This document shows, in pieces, positions 57,028 through 64,000 of a stretch of 64,000 bases of DNA. Numbering within the stretch: the first letter of the stretch is position 1; each line of letters begins with the position of its first letter. Source of the stretch: Catalimonadaceae bacterium JC749 (lineage in GTDB: Bacteria; Bacteroidota; Bacteroidia; Cytophagales; Cyclobacteriaceae); contig JAJNNC010000001.1 in the NCBI GenBank assembly GCA_021730635.1, forward strand, positions 1,054,001 to 1,118,000. Direction: 5' to 3'. Both the position numbers and the translations under genes were made by a program. The notes beneath the pieces are model-generated. The model saw nothing but the letters and a program-made list of their open reading frames with translations, ran no database searches and was not told where the DNA came from.

Positions 57028-59657
57028 ACTTTTTTGACTTTTCAGCATTTCAGACAGTCCTGCAAGCTTTTGGGCTTACCTTGTTTCATATTTTGTGGCA
57101 AGGCATGATCATAGGGATAGTGTGTTGGATATTGCTTAACGCAGTACAAAGCAACTTGTTTGCCTTAAGATTTATCATTGCTTATACTGCACTGCTGTTA
57201 CTCTTTGCCACCTTTCTCGGTACTTTTTACTGGCAATACAAAGCTTTGTCACCTGCTGCTCCCTATCTAACTTCAACAAAAGATAACCCTTCTATATCAG
57301 GTAACACATTTCACTTACAAACCGATACCCCACCCACGACCTGGGAAAATAAACGGATGTGGGTTACAGCCTTGTATCAACAGGCGATAACTAAAATCGG
57401 GCTCTACTCAGTCTACCTGACTATAGGTTGGTTATTGGGCTTTTTCTATTACACACTGCAGCTAAGTGCTGGTTTTTATCAAATACAGCAGATGAGAAGA
57501 ATAGGTCACCAGCCAAAGGCACGATGGTTACATCAGGCAAAAAAACTTCAGAAAAAACTAAATATGAGCAGTCCGTTACGCTTGCTGATTTCTCCACAAG
57601 TTGATGTGCCCGTCACATACGGTTGGCTTAGGCCTGTAGTGTTGCTTCCCCCTATCGTTTTCACAGAACTTTCTTCCACGCAACTGGAAGCGATCATCTT
57701 GCATGAACTGGTACATATCAAAAGAAGAGATTATCTACTTAATCTGATTCAATCGGTAATTGAAGTATTTCTTTTTTTCCATCCAACCTACTGGTTTCTG
57801 GCAAATGTGATCGAAAGAGAGCGAGAGCAGGCATGTGACCAGACTACACTGCGCCATGTGGAAGAGCCAATGACCTATGCCCGAGCACTTATCCGACTGG
57901 CTGAGATCAACCAGGGGAAATCTGCTGACATTGCTATTGCTGCCTTAGGTAAAAATTTCCTTCAACATAGAATCCATAAAATTATGCAACGTTCCCCTCA
58001 TACTCTGCGCCACTATCGGCATAACGTTTTCAAATGGTATCAGTTAGGTACTGTTACTGCTTTGTGTTTACTGCTTTCCTTCTTTGCCATGGAAGTACAG
58101 GGCAACAAACCCAGTATGACTAACGAAATAACGAAGCCATATCACTCCAAGCCCACAGTATCAGCAGTTATTTTTATAAAACTAGATGATTCGAGTCATT
58201 GCTATATTGATGGAAAAAAAATACAAGAAGCAGATCTCTATGAAACCTTGTCAAGGACAATCACAAGCAGGACCCAAGCAGGCTATTCAAAAAATGAAAT
58301 AACGGCCAAGGTAGACATAAGTGAAGACGCTCACAGGAATAAGGTAAGACAGCTACACAGCACGCTAATCAGATTTTCACTGGGTGTTATTTTACATACT
58401 CGCCGTCCGACATCAGGGGCCTTATCAGAAGAAAAGCCCCAGGAAGTTATTTTTGAATCTCTTCAAGAAAATGAAAGCCCTGGCAGCAAGACCAAACCAA
58501 CAGTAGAGAAAAAGCATAAATCCTCTCTACAGGATAATGCTCTGGTCGTACCTAATTCTTTAAAAACCAATCATAACGGTTTAAAGAGAAAAGCCTATAT
58601 TTCAGGCCAAGTTATTGATGCTCAAACCAGAAAGCCCCTGGTAGGTATTAATGTTTTAGTTCCCCACCAAGAAAGGCGCACGCTTACCCGTGCCAACGGT
58701 AGATTTACGATTCAAGCCTATTTGGATGAAGACACACTTCAATTCATATCCCCTGGTTATCAAACCTTCCAAGCACCTATACACTTTACGAGCATGAATG
58801 TGGCTATGATTAAGACAAATGATAGCCTTTTTCAGAATCTAAAGCCTAACGAAGACATTCTTTTTATTACAGATGAAAAAACAGCCCATATTGGTGGTCC
58901 GGCCAGTTGGCATTTATATGACATTAATCCTAAGGAGATAGCCACGATAGAAGTAGAGGAAATGGATGAAAACAATCCAAAGTTCAGAAAATTTCTAAAC
59001 AGCAGATCTGCGGAAGCCTGGAGAAAATGCAAGCATGTCGTTATGGTTACAACGAAATCCCAAGCTAAACAAGAGGCACAGCAAAATGGTAAGATTGAAG
59101 CATTGACTCAGCAACTCAATAAAAATATACAGCAAGCCACTCAAAACACAAAAAACCTCACAGGTCAAAGGCCTGACACTGCTGATATACTGTATATTAT
59201 TGATGGAGTAGTTATCCAAGGTTCAGGTAAAAAGGAATACGACGCAATCGATCCTGATGATATAGTGTCTATCAGTGTTGAAAGGCCCGGCCCAGTTTAT
59301 CTACAAGATGGCACAAGTGCAGCGTATGAGGGTGTTATTACTATCAAAACTAAATTTCATGCACTTCCTAAAGGGCGGGCAGCCAAGAAAAACCCGGCTT
59401 TCGAGGATCAACTGCTTATTTTTCCTAACCCTTCCGGACAGCAATTTGCCATTCAATTTACCCTAGAGCAGGCTGTCAAAGTGCAGATAGATGTAACAGA
59501 TAACAACGGACATGCTGTGACGTCGCTTTCCAATCAAGTGTATCCCCCTGGTACCCATCGGATAGAATGGAACAAGACAACACAACCACCCGGCGTCTAT
59601 CTGATACAAATTAGTCAAGAAGAACAACACCTCACACGGAAGGTAGTATTAAAGTAA
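57024..59657 (+). CDS. M56 family metallopeptidase sensor with plug-like repeats and T9SS sorting domain
   Basis: BlaR1-like sensor protease of 877 residues. The N-terminal half has four membrane helices and the zinc motif HELVHIKRRDYLLNLIQSVIEVFLFFHP (HExxH) with ERERACDQT-like ligand stretch (EREREQACDQTTLRH). The C-terminal half is unusual. A carboxypeptidase-like domain (about 525-600, ISGQVIDAQTRKPLVGINVLV) is followed by two stretches that look like degenerate TonB-receptor plug segments (ILFITDEKTAH...VMVTTK near 610-680 and ILYIIDGVVIQ...GVITIKTK near 715-775), and finally a T9SS type A sorting domain (LLIFPNPSGQQFAIQF, PPGVYLIQIS). A membrane-bound sensor with a secretion tail is odd; see findings. 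Overlaps BlaI by 4 bases. Confidence 0.9.
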   Translation: MNFFDFSAFQTVLQAFGLTLFHILWQGMIIGIVCWILLNAVQSNLFALRFIIAYTALLLLFATFLGTFYWQYKALSPAAPYLTSTKDNPSISGNTFHLQTDTPPTTWENKRMWVTALYQQAITKIGLYSVYLTIGWLLGFFYYTLQLSAGFYQIQQMRRIGHQPKARWLHQAKKLQKKLNMSSPLRLLISPQVDVPVTYGWLRPVVLLPPIVFTELSSTQLEAIILHELVHIKRRDYLLNLIQSVIEVFLFFHPTYWFLANVIEREREQACDQTTLRHVEEPMTYARALIRLAEINQGKSADIAIAALGKNFLQHRIHKIMQRSPHTLRHYRHNVFKWYQLGTVTALCLLLSFFAMEVQGNKPSMTNEITKPYHSKPTVSAVIFIKLDDSSHCYIDGKKIQEADLYETLSRTITSRTQAGYSKNEITAKVDISEDAHRNKVRQLHSTLIRFSLGVILHTRRPTSGALSEEKPQEVIFESLQENESPGSKTKPTVEKKHKSSLQDNALVVPNSLKTNHNGLKRKAYISGQVIDAQTRKPLVGINVLVPHQERRTLTRANGRFTIQAYLDEDTLQFISPGYQTFQAPIHFTSMNVAMIKTNDSLFQNLKPNEDILFITDEKTAHIGGPASWHLYDINPKEIATIEVEEMDENNPKFRKFLNSRSAEAWRKCKHVVMVTTKSQAKQEAQQNGKIEALTQQLNKNIQQATQNTKNLTGQRPDTADILYIIDGVVIQGSGKKEYDAIDPDDIVSISVERPGPVYLQDGTSAAYEGVITIKTKFHALPKGRAAKKNPAFEDQLLIFPNPSGQQFAIQFTLEQAVKVQIDVTDNNGHAVTSLSNQVYPPGTHRIEWNKTTQPPGVYLIQISQEEQHLTRKVVLK

Positions 59658-59683
59658 AACCAGCAATCTGGTTACATAAAACA

Positions 59684-59707
59684 AAAAGCCTCTTCAAAGA
59701 GGCTTTT
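59684..59707. terminator. bidirectional terminator
   Basis: AAAAGCCTC (59684-59692) and GAGGCTTTT (59699-59707) form a perfect 9-bp stem with loop TTCAAA, with A-run and T-run on either side. It lies between the convergent M56 and small secreted-protein genes. Confidence 0.8.
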
Positions 59708-59720
59708 CTGCAAAGTGGCG

Positions 59721-60221
59721 CTATCGGTTGCCCAGCACCACGTAATCAGTATAATTCTTTTCTTCCCCGTAGCCGGTCACATATTGCATCAGGTCCTCAA
59801 AAATGGCCTTATGGGCAGGCATCCAGAGTTCCATAGCATTATCGGGAACGCTGGCTTCTCCTCCGTGCTCGAAGGGGTAGTAATAATCACGGGTATTAAC
59901 AGAATCAAAGATCAGGGCAAAAGAGTATTCTCCTTTTTCATCGCCCCGCTCCCCTTTTAAAATATAAGCCCGTACTCCTGGTACTTGCTCCTCAAAAATC
60001 GGTGTAAAGTCTTCTGTCACAAAACGCTCAAACTCTTCAATACTGATCTCTGATTTTAGCGTTATGGGTCGAATGGCAACCACATTACCTGGGCTTACCA
60101 TCATAGGAAGTGCTTTTACTGCGTCAAGATTATTAGAGGGGGCAACTGGCTCCTCCACTTTACGATCGGTTAAAAGAGTAGCCAGACTAATTAATAAGGT
60201 TGTGATGAATAGCGTTTTCAT
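59721..60221 (-). CDS. small secreted protein of unknown function
   Basis: A 166-residue protein from ATG 60221 with an N-terminal hydrophobic signal (MKTLFITTLLISLATLL). The mature part (ISIEEFERFVTEDFTPIFEEQVPGVRAYILKGERGDEKGEYSFALIFDSVNTRDYYYP) has the length and beta-alpha pattern of a dimeric alpha-beta barrel, but I recognise no named family. An upstream in-frame ATG at 60269 adds 16 residues and seems unlikely. It is isolated, with the terminator 14 bases behind its stop. Confidence 0.75.
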   Translation of the reverse strand: MKTLFITTLLISLATLLTDRKVEEPVAPSNNLDAVKALPMMVSPGNVVAIRPITLKSEISIEEFERFVTEDFTPIFEEQVPGVRAYILKGERGDEKGEYSFALIFDSVNTRDYYYPFEHGGEASVPDNAMELWMPAHKAIFEDLMQYVTGYGEEKNYTDYVVLGNR

Positions 60222-60269
60222 AGTCGCTTTGTAGTTTATTGTAAAAAAATAATATGGCTGAAGCTCCAT

Positions 60270-60721
60270 AGGGATGAAATTGAGGCATCCCGGGAAACTG
60301 TCCTGTCCAAAAAAATAGTGAATCCCTACGCTTGATAACAGGATATTAAGTCTAATTTCACCTGAATTACAGAGAAACAGCCCTTAGATGCTCTGTACGG
60401 AAGAATCAAAACACTTTGGAAACGAATTTTCATGCCCTTTTTCAACAGTTTTCCAAAGAATCGATCTCCATTTCATCAAGCCTTGTTTGTATACAATATA
60501 CAAATCGCTTTCACAAAGAAAAATATATTTACCAGGTTATTTTCAGAGAGGAGGGTCTTGAATATGTGTATTTCAAACACTATTTCTTTATATTTCTGAA
60601 GAGGAAAAACTCATCGAGAGTTGCTATTAAACTGGCATTTGTCTATAAAATAGAAGGGCGCAATTACGCGGAAATTAATAAGCCAATTCTTATAGACACC
60701 TGCTCCTTTGGTCTCTCCGGA
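60270..60721. other. intergenic region, possible decayed sequence
   Basis: About 450 bases between galT and the small secreted protein. One plus-strand frame (from TTG at 60416) is open into the galT 3' end, and part of it (IEGRNYAEI) loosely recalls a sigma-factor helix-turn-helix, but the similarity breaks off at once. I find no start signal, RNA or repeat that supports a gene. Confidence 0.4.
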
Positions 60722-61765
60722 TCACTTCATTTTATAATGTTCTTTGGGCAGGCTGCGCAATCGTTCGGCACTGTGTTCTGCAGTGATATCCCGTTGTGGA
60801 TTTCCTAGCATTTCGTAGCCTACCATAAATTTTTTGACAGTGGCAGACCGGAGCAACGGAGGGTAAAAATGATGATGAAAATGCCACTCGGTATGTTCCA
60901 TACCATCGGTAGGTGCCTGATGAATACCCGCTGAATATGGAAAAGAGGTTTCAAAAAGATTATCGTACAGGATAGTCAGCTCTTTCAATACGGCTGCATA
61001 AGCCTGTTTCTCTTCTTCCGTCATTTGAAGAATATTCTGAAAATGCCTTTTGCTGATGATCATGGTCTCGAAGGGCCATACTGCCCAGAAAGGCACTACC
61101 ACCAGAAAATGTTCATTGTTGATAACAATACGCTCTTTTTCTTTTAATTCCAGTGCTACGTAATCCTGCAGTAAACTGGTTTGAAACCGCTGGTAATAAT
61201 CTCCCTGCTGTTTTCCCTCTTTGGCTGGCTCAACAGGAACATCACTCTGTGCCCAGATTTGTCCATGCGGATGTGGGTTGCTACAACCCATCATTTGCCC
61301 CTTGTTTTCAAAGATCTGGACGTACTGAATTTCAGGAAGACTGCCCAATGCTTTATATTCCTGCTGCCACAACTCAACGACCCGGACAATATCTTCCTGG
61401 CTAAGTTCTGGTAATGTCAAATCATGGCGAGGGGAAAAGCAGATCACCCGACACATTCCCTTAGCGCCTTTGGCCTTCAGCAAACCTCCTTTTTCGTAGG
61501 TGCCCATGGGTGTATCTTCCAGCAACGCACTAAAATCGTTGGTAAAAACAAAAGTATGATCATACTCAGGATTTTGCTCTCCCCCTGCCCGGCTATTTCC
61601 CGGGCAAAGATAACAGGTAGCCTCATATTCAGGTTTTATCTCTTTCTCAGGTTTTTCAACCTGCCCTTGCCAGGGGCGTTTCATCCGGTGAGGAGAAACC
61701 AGCACCCACTCGCCATTCAGTGGATTATAACGCCGATGGGGATGTTCCTTTAAATCAAAATTCAT
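60722..61765 (-). CDS. galT: UDP-glucose--hexose-1-phosphate uridylyltransferase
   Basis: Leloir-pathway enzyme exchanging UMP between UDP-glucose and galactose 1-phosphate. The 347-residue protein has the N-terminal [25 protein letters not shown], zinc-binding CYLCPGNSR, and the active-site triad HPHGQ in [13 protein letters not shown] with nucleophile His. The later [14 protein letters not shown] motif binds metal. It is the last gene of a galactose operon: galK is 60 bases upstream on the same strand, and the symporter precedes galK. Confidence 0.97.
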   Translation of the reverse strand: MNFDLKEHPHRRYNPLNGEWVLVSPHRMKRPWQGQVEKPEKEIKPEYEATCYLCPGNSRAGGEQNPEYDHTFVFTNDFSALLEDTPMGTYEKGGLLKAKGAKGMCRVICFSPRHDLTLPELSQEDIVRVVELWQQEYKALGSLPEIQYVQIFENKGQMMGCSNPHPHGQIWAQSDVPVEPAKEGKQQGDYYQRFQTSLLQDYVALELKEKERIVINNEHFLVVVPFWAVWPFETMIISKRHFQNILQMTEEEKQAYAAVLKELTILYDNLFETSFPYSAGIHQAPTDGMEHTEWHFHHHFYPPLLRSATVKKFMVGYEMLGNPQRDITAEHSAERLRSLPKEHYKMK

Positions 61766-61825
61766 AAGTGTGCTAAGGTTAAAAAGAGTTGGTCAATTAA
61801 AATCAATAATTGCCACAGGGCTAGT

Positions 61826-62983
61826 CTACGCCTGACGGATCAATTCTGTTCCATGCACAATATCGCCTACATAGACCTTGAGAGGCCGATCGAACTGCTG
61901 CTGATAAAGCTGTTGCAGATGGGCTGCCAGAGGCTCTACTGCCGCTTCCTGCACCAAATTAATGGTACAACCGCCAAATCCTCCTCCCATCATGCGGGCG
62001 CCTACAACCTGTTCATGATGGCGTGTTTGTTCGACCAGAAAATCCAGTTCAGGGCAGCTCACCTCATACTGGCAGCTCAACCCTTCATGCGACTCATACA
62101 TTTTCTTTCCAAAAGCTTCCAGATCACCCTGCTCCAGAAAATAACAGGCCTCTTCTACCCTCTTATTTTCTTCTACTACATACCAGCATCTCCTGAAAAT
62201 AACTTCGTCAAAAACTGATTTATACTGCACCAGCATATCCAGTGTAACATCTCTCAGATTCTTGATTTCCAGCCCATGCTGCTGTAACAACCGTACTCCC
62301 TCCTCACACTGTTGTCTTCGCACATTATATTCTGAGGAAGCCAGCGAGTGGCTGACATTTGTATCAAACAACACAATCTTATACCCTTCAATCTCAAAAG
62401 GAAAATACTCATAAGCCAAAGAACGGCAATCCAGCCTGATCACATGGTTGCGTTTACCAAACACATTGGCAAACTGGTCCATGATACCACATTTCACGCC
62501 TACATATTCATTTTCTGCTTTTTGAGAAAGTTTCGCGATGCTTGTCTGATCTAATCCCAGGTCAAACAAATGATTGAGCGCTGTGGCAATTCCACACTCC
62601 AAGGCAGCCGAAGACGACATGCCGGCCCCCTGAGGGATATTGCCACCAAATACCACATCAAATCCTCCCAAGGTAAACCCTTGTTGCTTCAATTGATCTA
62701 CCACCCCCAATAGGTAGTTAGCCCATCCTTTTTTTGATTTTGAAAAAGCGTTAGGGTCAAACTCTTCACTTTCTTTGAGATCATAGGCGTGAAGCCGACA
62801 TCGGCTTAAGTCGTTGGGTGCAACGGCAAAAACAATTTCTTTGTTGATAGCGGCTGGTAGCACAAACCCGTCATTATAATCTGTATGTTCACCAATCAGA
62901 TTTACCCGGCCCGGCGACCGCACCAAAATAGGTTGTGCTGAAAACAAAGAGGTAAAAGTATCAGCGATGAGTGTTCGTTCCAT
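61826..62983 (-). CDS. galK: galactokinase
   Basis: Phosphorylates galactose with ATP to galactose 1-phosphate, first step of the Leloir pathway. The 385-residue GHMP kinase shows the signature RSPGRVNLIGEHTDYNDGFVLPAAI, the ATP-binding loop PQGAGMSSSAALECG, the catalytic Asp region CGIMDQFANVFGK and the C-terminal GARMMGGGFGGCTINLV. Complete. Between the symporter gene (81 bases) and galT (60 bases), all on the same strand. Confidence 0.97.
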   Translation of the reverse strand: MERTLIADTFTSLFSAQPILVRSPGRVNLIGEHTDYNDGFVLPAAINKEIVFAVAPNDLSRCRLHAYDLKESEEFDPNAFSKSKKGWANYLLGVVDQLKQQGFTLGGFDVVFGGNIPQGAGMSSSAALECGIATALNHLFDLGLDQTSIAKLSQKAENEYVGVKCGIMDQFANVFGKRNHVIRLDCRSLAYEYFPFEIEGYKIVLFDTNVSHSLASSEYNVRRQQCEEGVRLLQQHGLEIKNLRDVTLDMLVQYKSVFDEVIFRRCWYVVEENKRVEEACYFLEQGDLEAFGKKMYESHEGLSCQYEVSCPELDFLVEQTRHHEQVVGARMMGGGFGGCTINLVQEAAVEPLAAHLQQLYQQQFDRPLKVYVGDIVHGTELIRQA

Positions 62984-63064
62984 AAAATGCTAGCGACGAT
63001 TCACAATAGAAGTTAAAAAATCTATTTAATCTTTCATACAGAAATATCCTTCGTGCCCTGATGG

Positions 63065-64000
63065 CTACCAAAAAAAAGCATACAGAAAAGCCAGAATGAC
63101 AAAAACGGCAACAGCGCCCACATTGAATGCTGGTCCTGTTTTAAACAGACTTCTTTTAAGAATAAGTCCTTTTTTATCATCAACGCCCCGGTTGTCCAGA
63201 TAACTTACTAAAATAATAATCAACGCAGTAAAAATGAAGGTGAGGCCCATCTGGTCCATCCAGGGCAACACTGGAAACAGAGGCTCCATGGCTGTATTCT
63301 CTGCCCAACCTTTGCTGCCCACTTTGAGATAGAGCGCAATAGGAATGGAAACAACAGCACCCCAGATAGCGCCTTTGTTGGTAGTTTTTTTATAGAAAAG
63401 CCCAAGCATAAATACCGCCAGAATCCCTGGGCTTACCAGCCCTGTATATTCCTGAATATATTGAAAGGCCTGACCGATATTTCCTAACAGAGGTGCTACA
63501 AAAATAGCAACGAGCAGGGCTGCCGCTGCTGAAGCACGACCTACCGTCACCATTGTGCGCTCAGACGCATTTCTGTTGATGTTCGGTTTATAAATATCCA
63601 TGGTAAAGATCGTAGCTGTAGAATTTAGCATGGAAGCCAAGGAAGACACGATGGCAGCCGTCAACGCAGCCAATACCAGTCCTTTCAACCCGAAGGGAAT
63701 AAACCTGTCGATGAGCCAGGGAAAAGCACGGTCGTTATCTATCCCGTTGGCAGACAGAAAAGCAGGGTCTACAGTATCAGCCGTTAAGTTTCCTTCAGGT
63801 CCAGCATTGATCACAAAGGCCACAATACCCGGAATCACCACAATGAAAGGAATTAATAATTTGAGAAAAGCAGCAAACACAATACCCCGCTGCGACTCCG
63901 CCAAACTTTTAGCAGCCAGGGTACGCTGAATAATATACTGGTTAAAACCCCAATAGTATAAATTGGCAATCCACATACCGCCAATCAGCACTGATAATCC
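63065..64000 (-). CDS. sodium/solute symporter (SGLT type), C-terminal part
   Basis: Sodium-coupled sugar importer of the SSS/SLC5 family. The open frame continues past the window edge; 311 residues are seen, starting with GLSVLIGGMWIANLYYWGFNQYIIQRTLAAKSLAESQRG, the family's NQ/QR motif. About seven membrane helices follow (e.g. LVLAALTAAIVSSLASMLNSTATIFTMDIYK), ending in a last helix (VGAVAVFVILAFLYAFFW). The similarity to vSGLT-type galactose carriers and the galK-galT genes downstream make galactose the likely substrate. Confidence 0.93.
   Translation of the reverse strand, partial: GLSVLIGGMWIANLYYWGFNQYIIQRTLAAKSLAESQRGIVFAAFLKLLIPFIVVIPGIVAFVINAGPEGNLTADTVDPAFLSANGIDNDRAFPWLIDRFIPFGLKGLVLAALTAAIVSSLASMLNSTATIFTMDIYKPNINRNASERTMVTVGRASAAAALLVAIFVAPLLGNIGQAFQYIQEYTGLVSPGILAVFMLGLFYKKTTNKGAIWGAVVSIPIALYLKVGSKGWAENTAMEPLFPVLPWMDQMGLTFIFTALIIILVSYLDNRGVDDKKGLILKRSLFKTGPAFNVGAVAVFVILAFLYAFFW

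Noticed and set aside
60416-60808. 130-codon plus-strand frame behind galT
   Set aside because: It needs a TTG start, runs antisense into galT, and its only suggestive part (IEGRNYAEI) does not continue as a sigma-factor helix-turn-helix.
1-64000. CRISPR arrays, transposases or prophage blocks
   Set aside because: No regularly spaced repeats, IS ends or phage structural genes were seen; the only mobile-element trace is the integrase stump at 6045.

Overview
The window reads as chromosomal DNA of a Bacteroidota bacterium, probably Cytophagia/Cytophagales. The signs are a SusC/RagA TonB-dependent receptor with its ECF sigma factor and FecR anti-sigma factor, type IX secretion (T9SS) C-terminal sorting domains, many families largely confined to the phylum, and promoter-like motifs of the TAnnTTTG type instead of a standard -10 box. 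No genus can be named from the sequence alone. There is no rRNA, CRISPR array, intact transposase or prophage. Most genes are chromosomal housekeeping, envelope or accessory metabolism.

Layout. 1-4128 (minus): an iron/polysaccharide-uptake type signalling set, ECF sigma factor, FecR, then the N-terminal 731 residues of a SusC-type receptor cut by the window edge. 4545-6516: a decayed islet next to tRNA-Val(UAC) holding a truncated small secreted protein, an intact Fic AMP-transferase with its own promoter and operator, and the C-terminal stump of a tyrosine integrase. 6809-10988: AsmA-like protein and a BamA/TamA-like barrel, then a small HAD phosphatase. 11267-14496: class I fructose-bisphosphate aldolase, a TetR regulator with a palindrome at its start codon, and a PadR/CPBP-like membrane protein pair. 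14677-15571: a DUF4238 gene broken by a one-base frameshift, next to tRNA-Gly(CCC). 15855-22703: OmpA-family protein, M1 aminopeptidase, EamA transporter, serine hydrolase. 22810-27205: two DUF4242-type genes and a conserved lipoprotein around a large LuxR-type (LAL) ATPase regulator. 27254-28675: RtcB RNA ligase. 28853-33375: an apparent operon whose RidA, SelA-like PLP enzyme, amidohydrolase/deacetylase and sorbosone-dehydrogenase-like protein all carry export signals. 33751-44557: DUF72 protein, an internally duplicated lipoprotein, aldo/keto reductase, TMEM175-like channel, DUF2306 protein, small HTH regulator with a membrane partner, orphan ECF sigma factor, VOC proteins, two tandem secreted paralogues and an AraC regulator. 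44741-55101: a T9SS-exported multidomain sugar dehydrogenase, DUF2723 membrane protein, a haloalkane-dehalogenase-like hydrolase, RsgA and the Kdo transferase WaaA. 55179-59657: peroxiredoxin with a Fur/PerR-type gene interrupted by an in-frame TAG, and a BlaI/M56 sensor pair. 59721-64000: a small secreted protein and a galactose operon (SGLT symporter, galK, galT).

Functional themes. The sigma/FecR/SusC trio is a surface-signalling uptake system. BlaI-M56, TetR, PadR and HTH_34 regulators each have a palindrome or repeat close to their own start, so local autoregulation is a recurring design here. The galT-galK-symporter genes form a Leloir-pathway import and phosphorylation unit. The most unusual groupings are the exported RidA/PLP-lyase/deacetylase operon (inferred periplasmic catabolism of an N-acylated amino compound), the M56 sensor carrying plug-like segments and a T9SS tail, and the LAL-regulator/DUF4242 cluster. 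Four genes look broken: the integrase stump, the truncated small secreted protein, the DUF4238 gene and the Fur-family gene.
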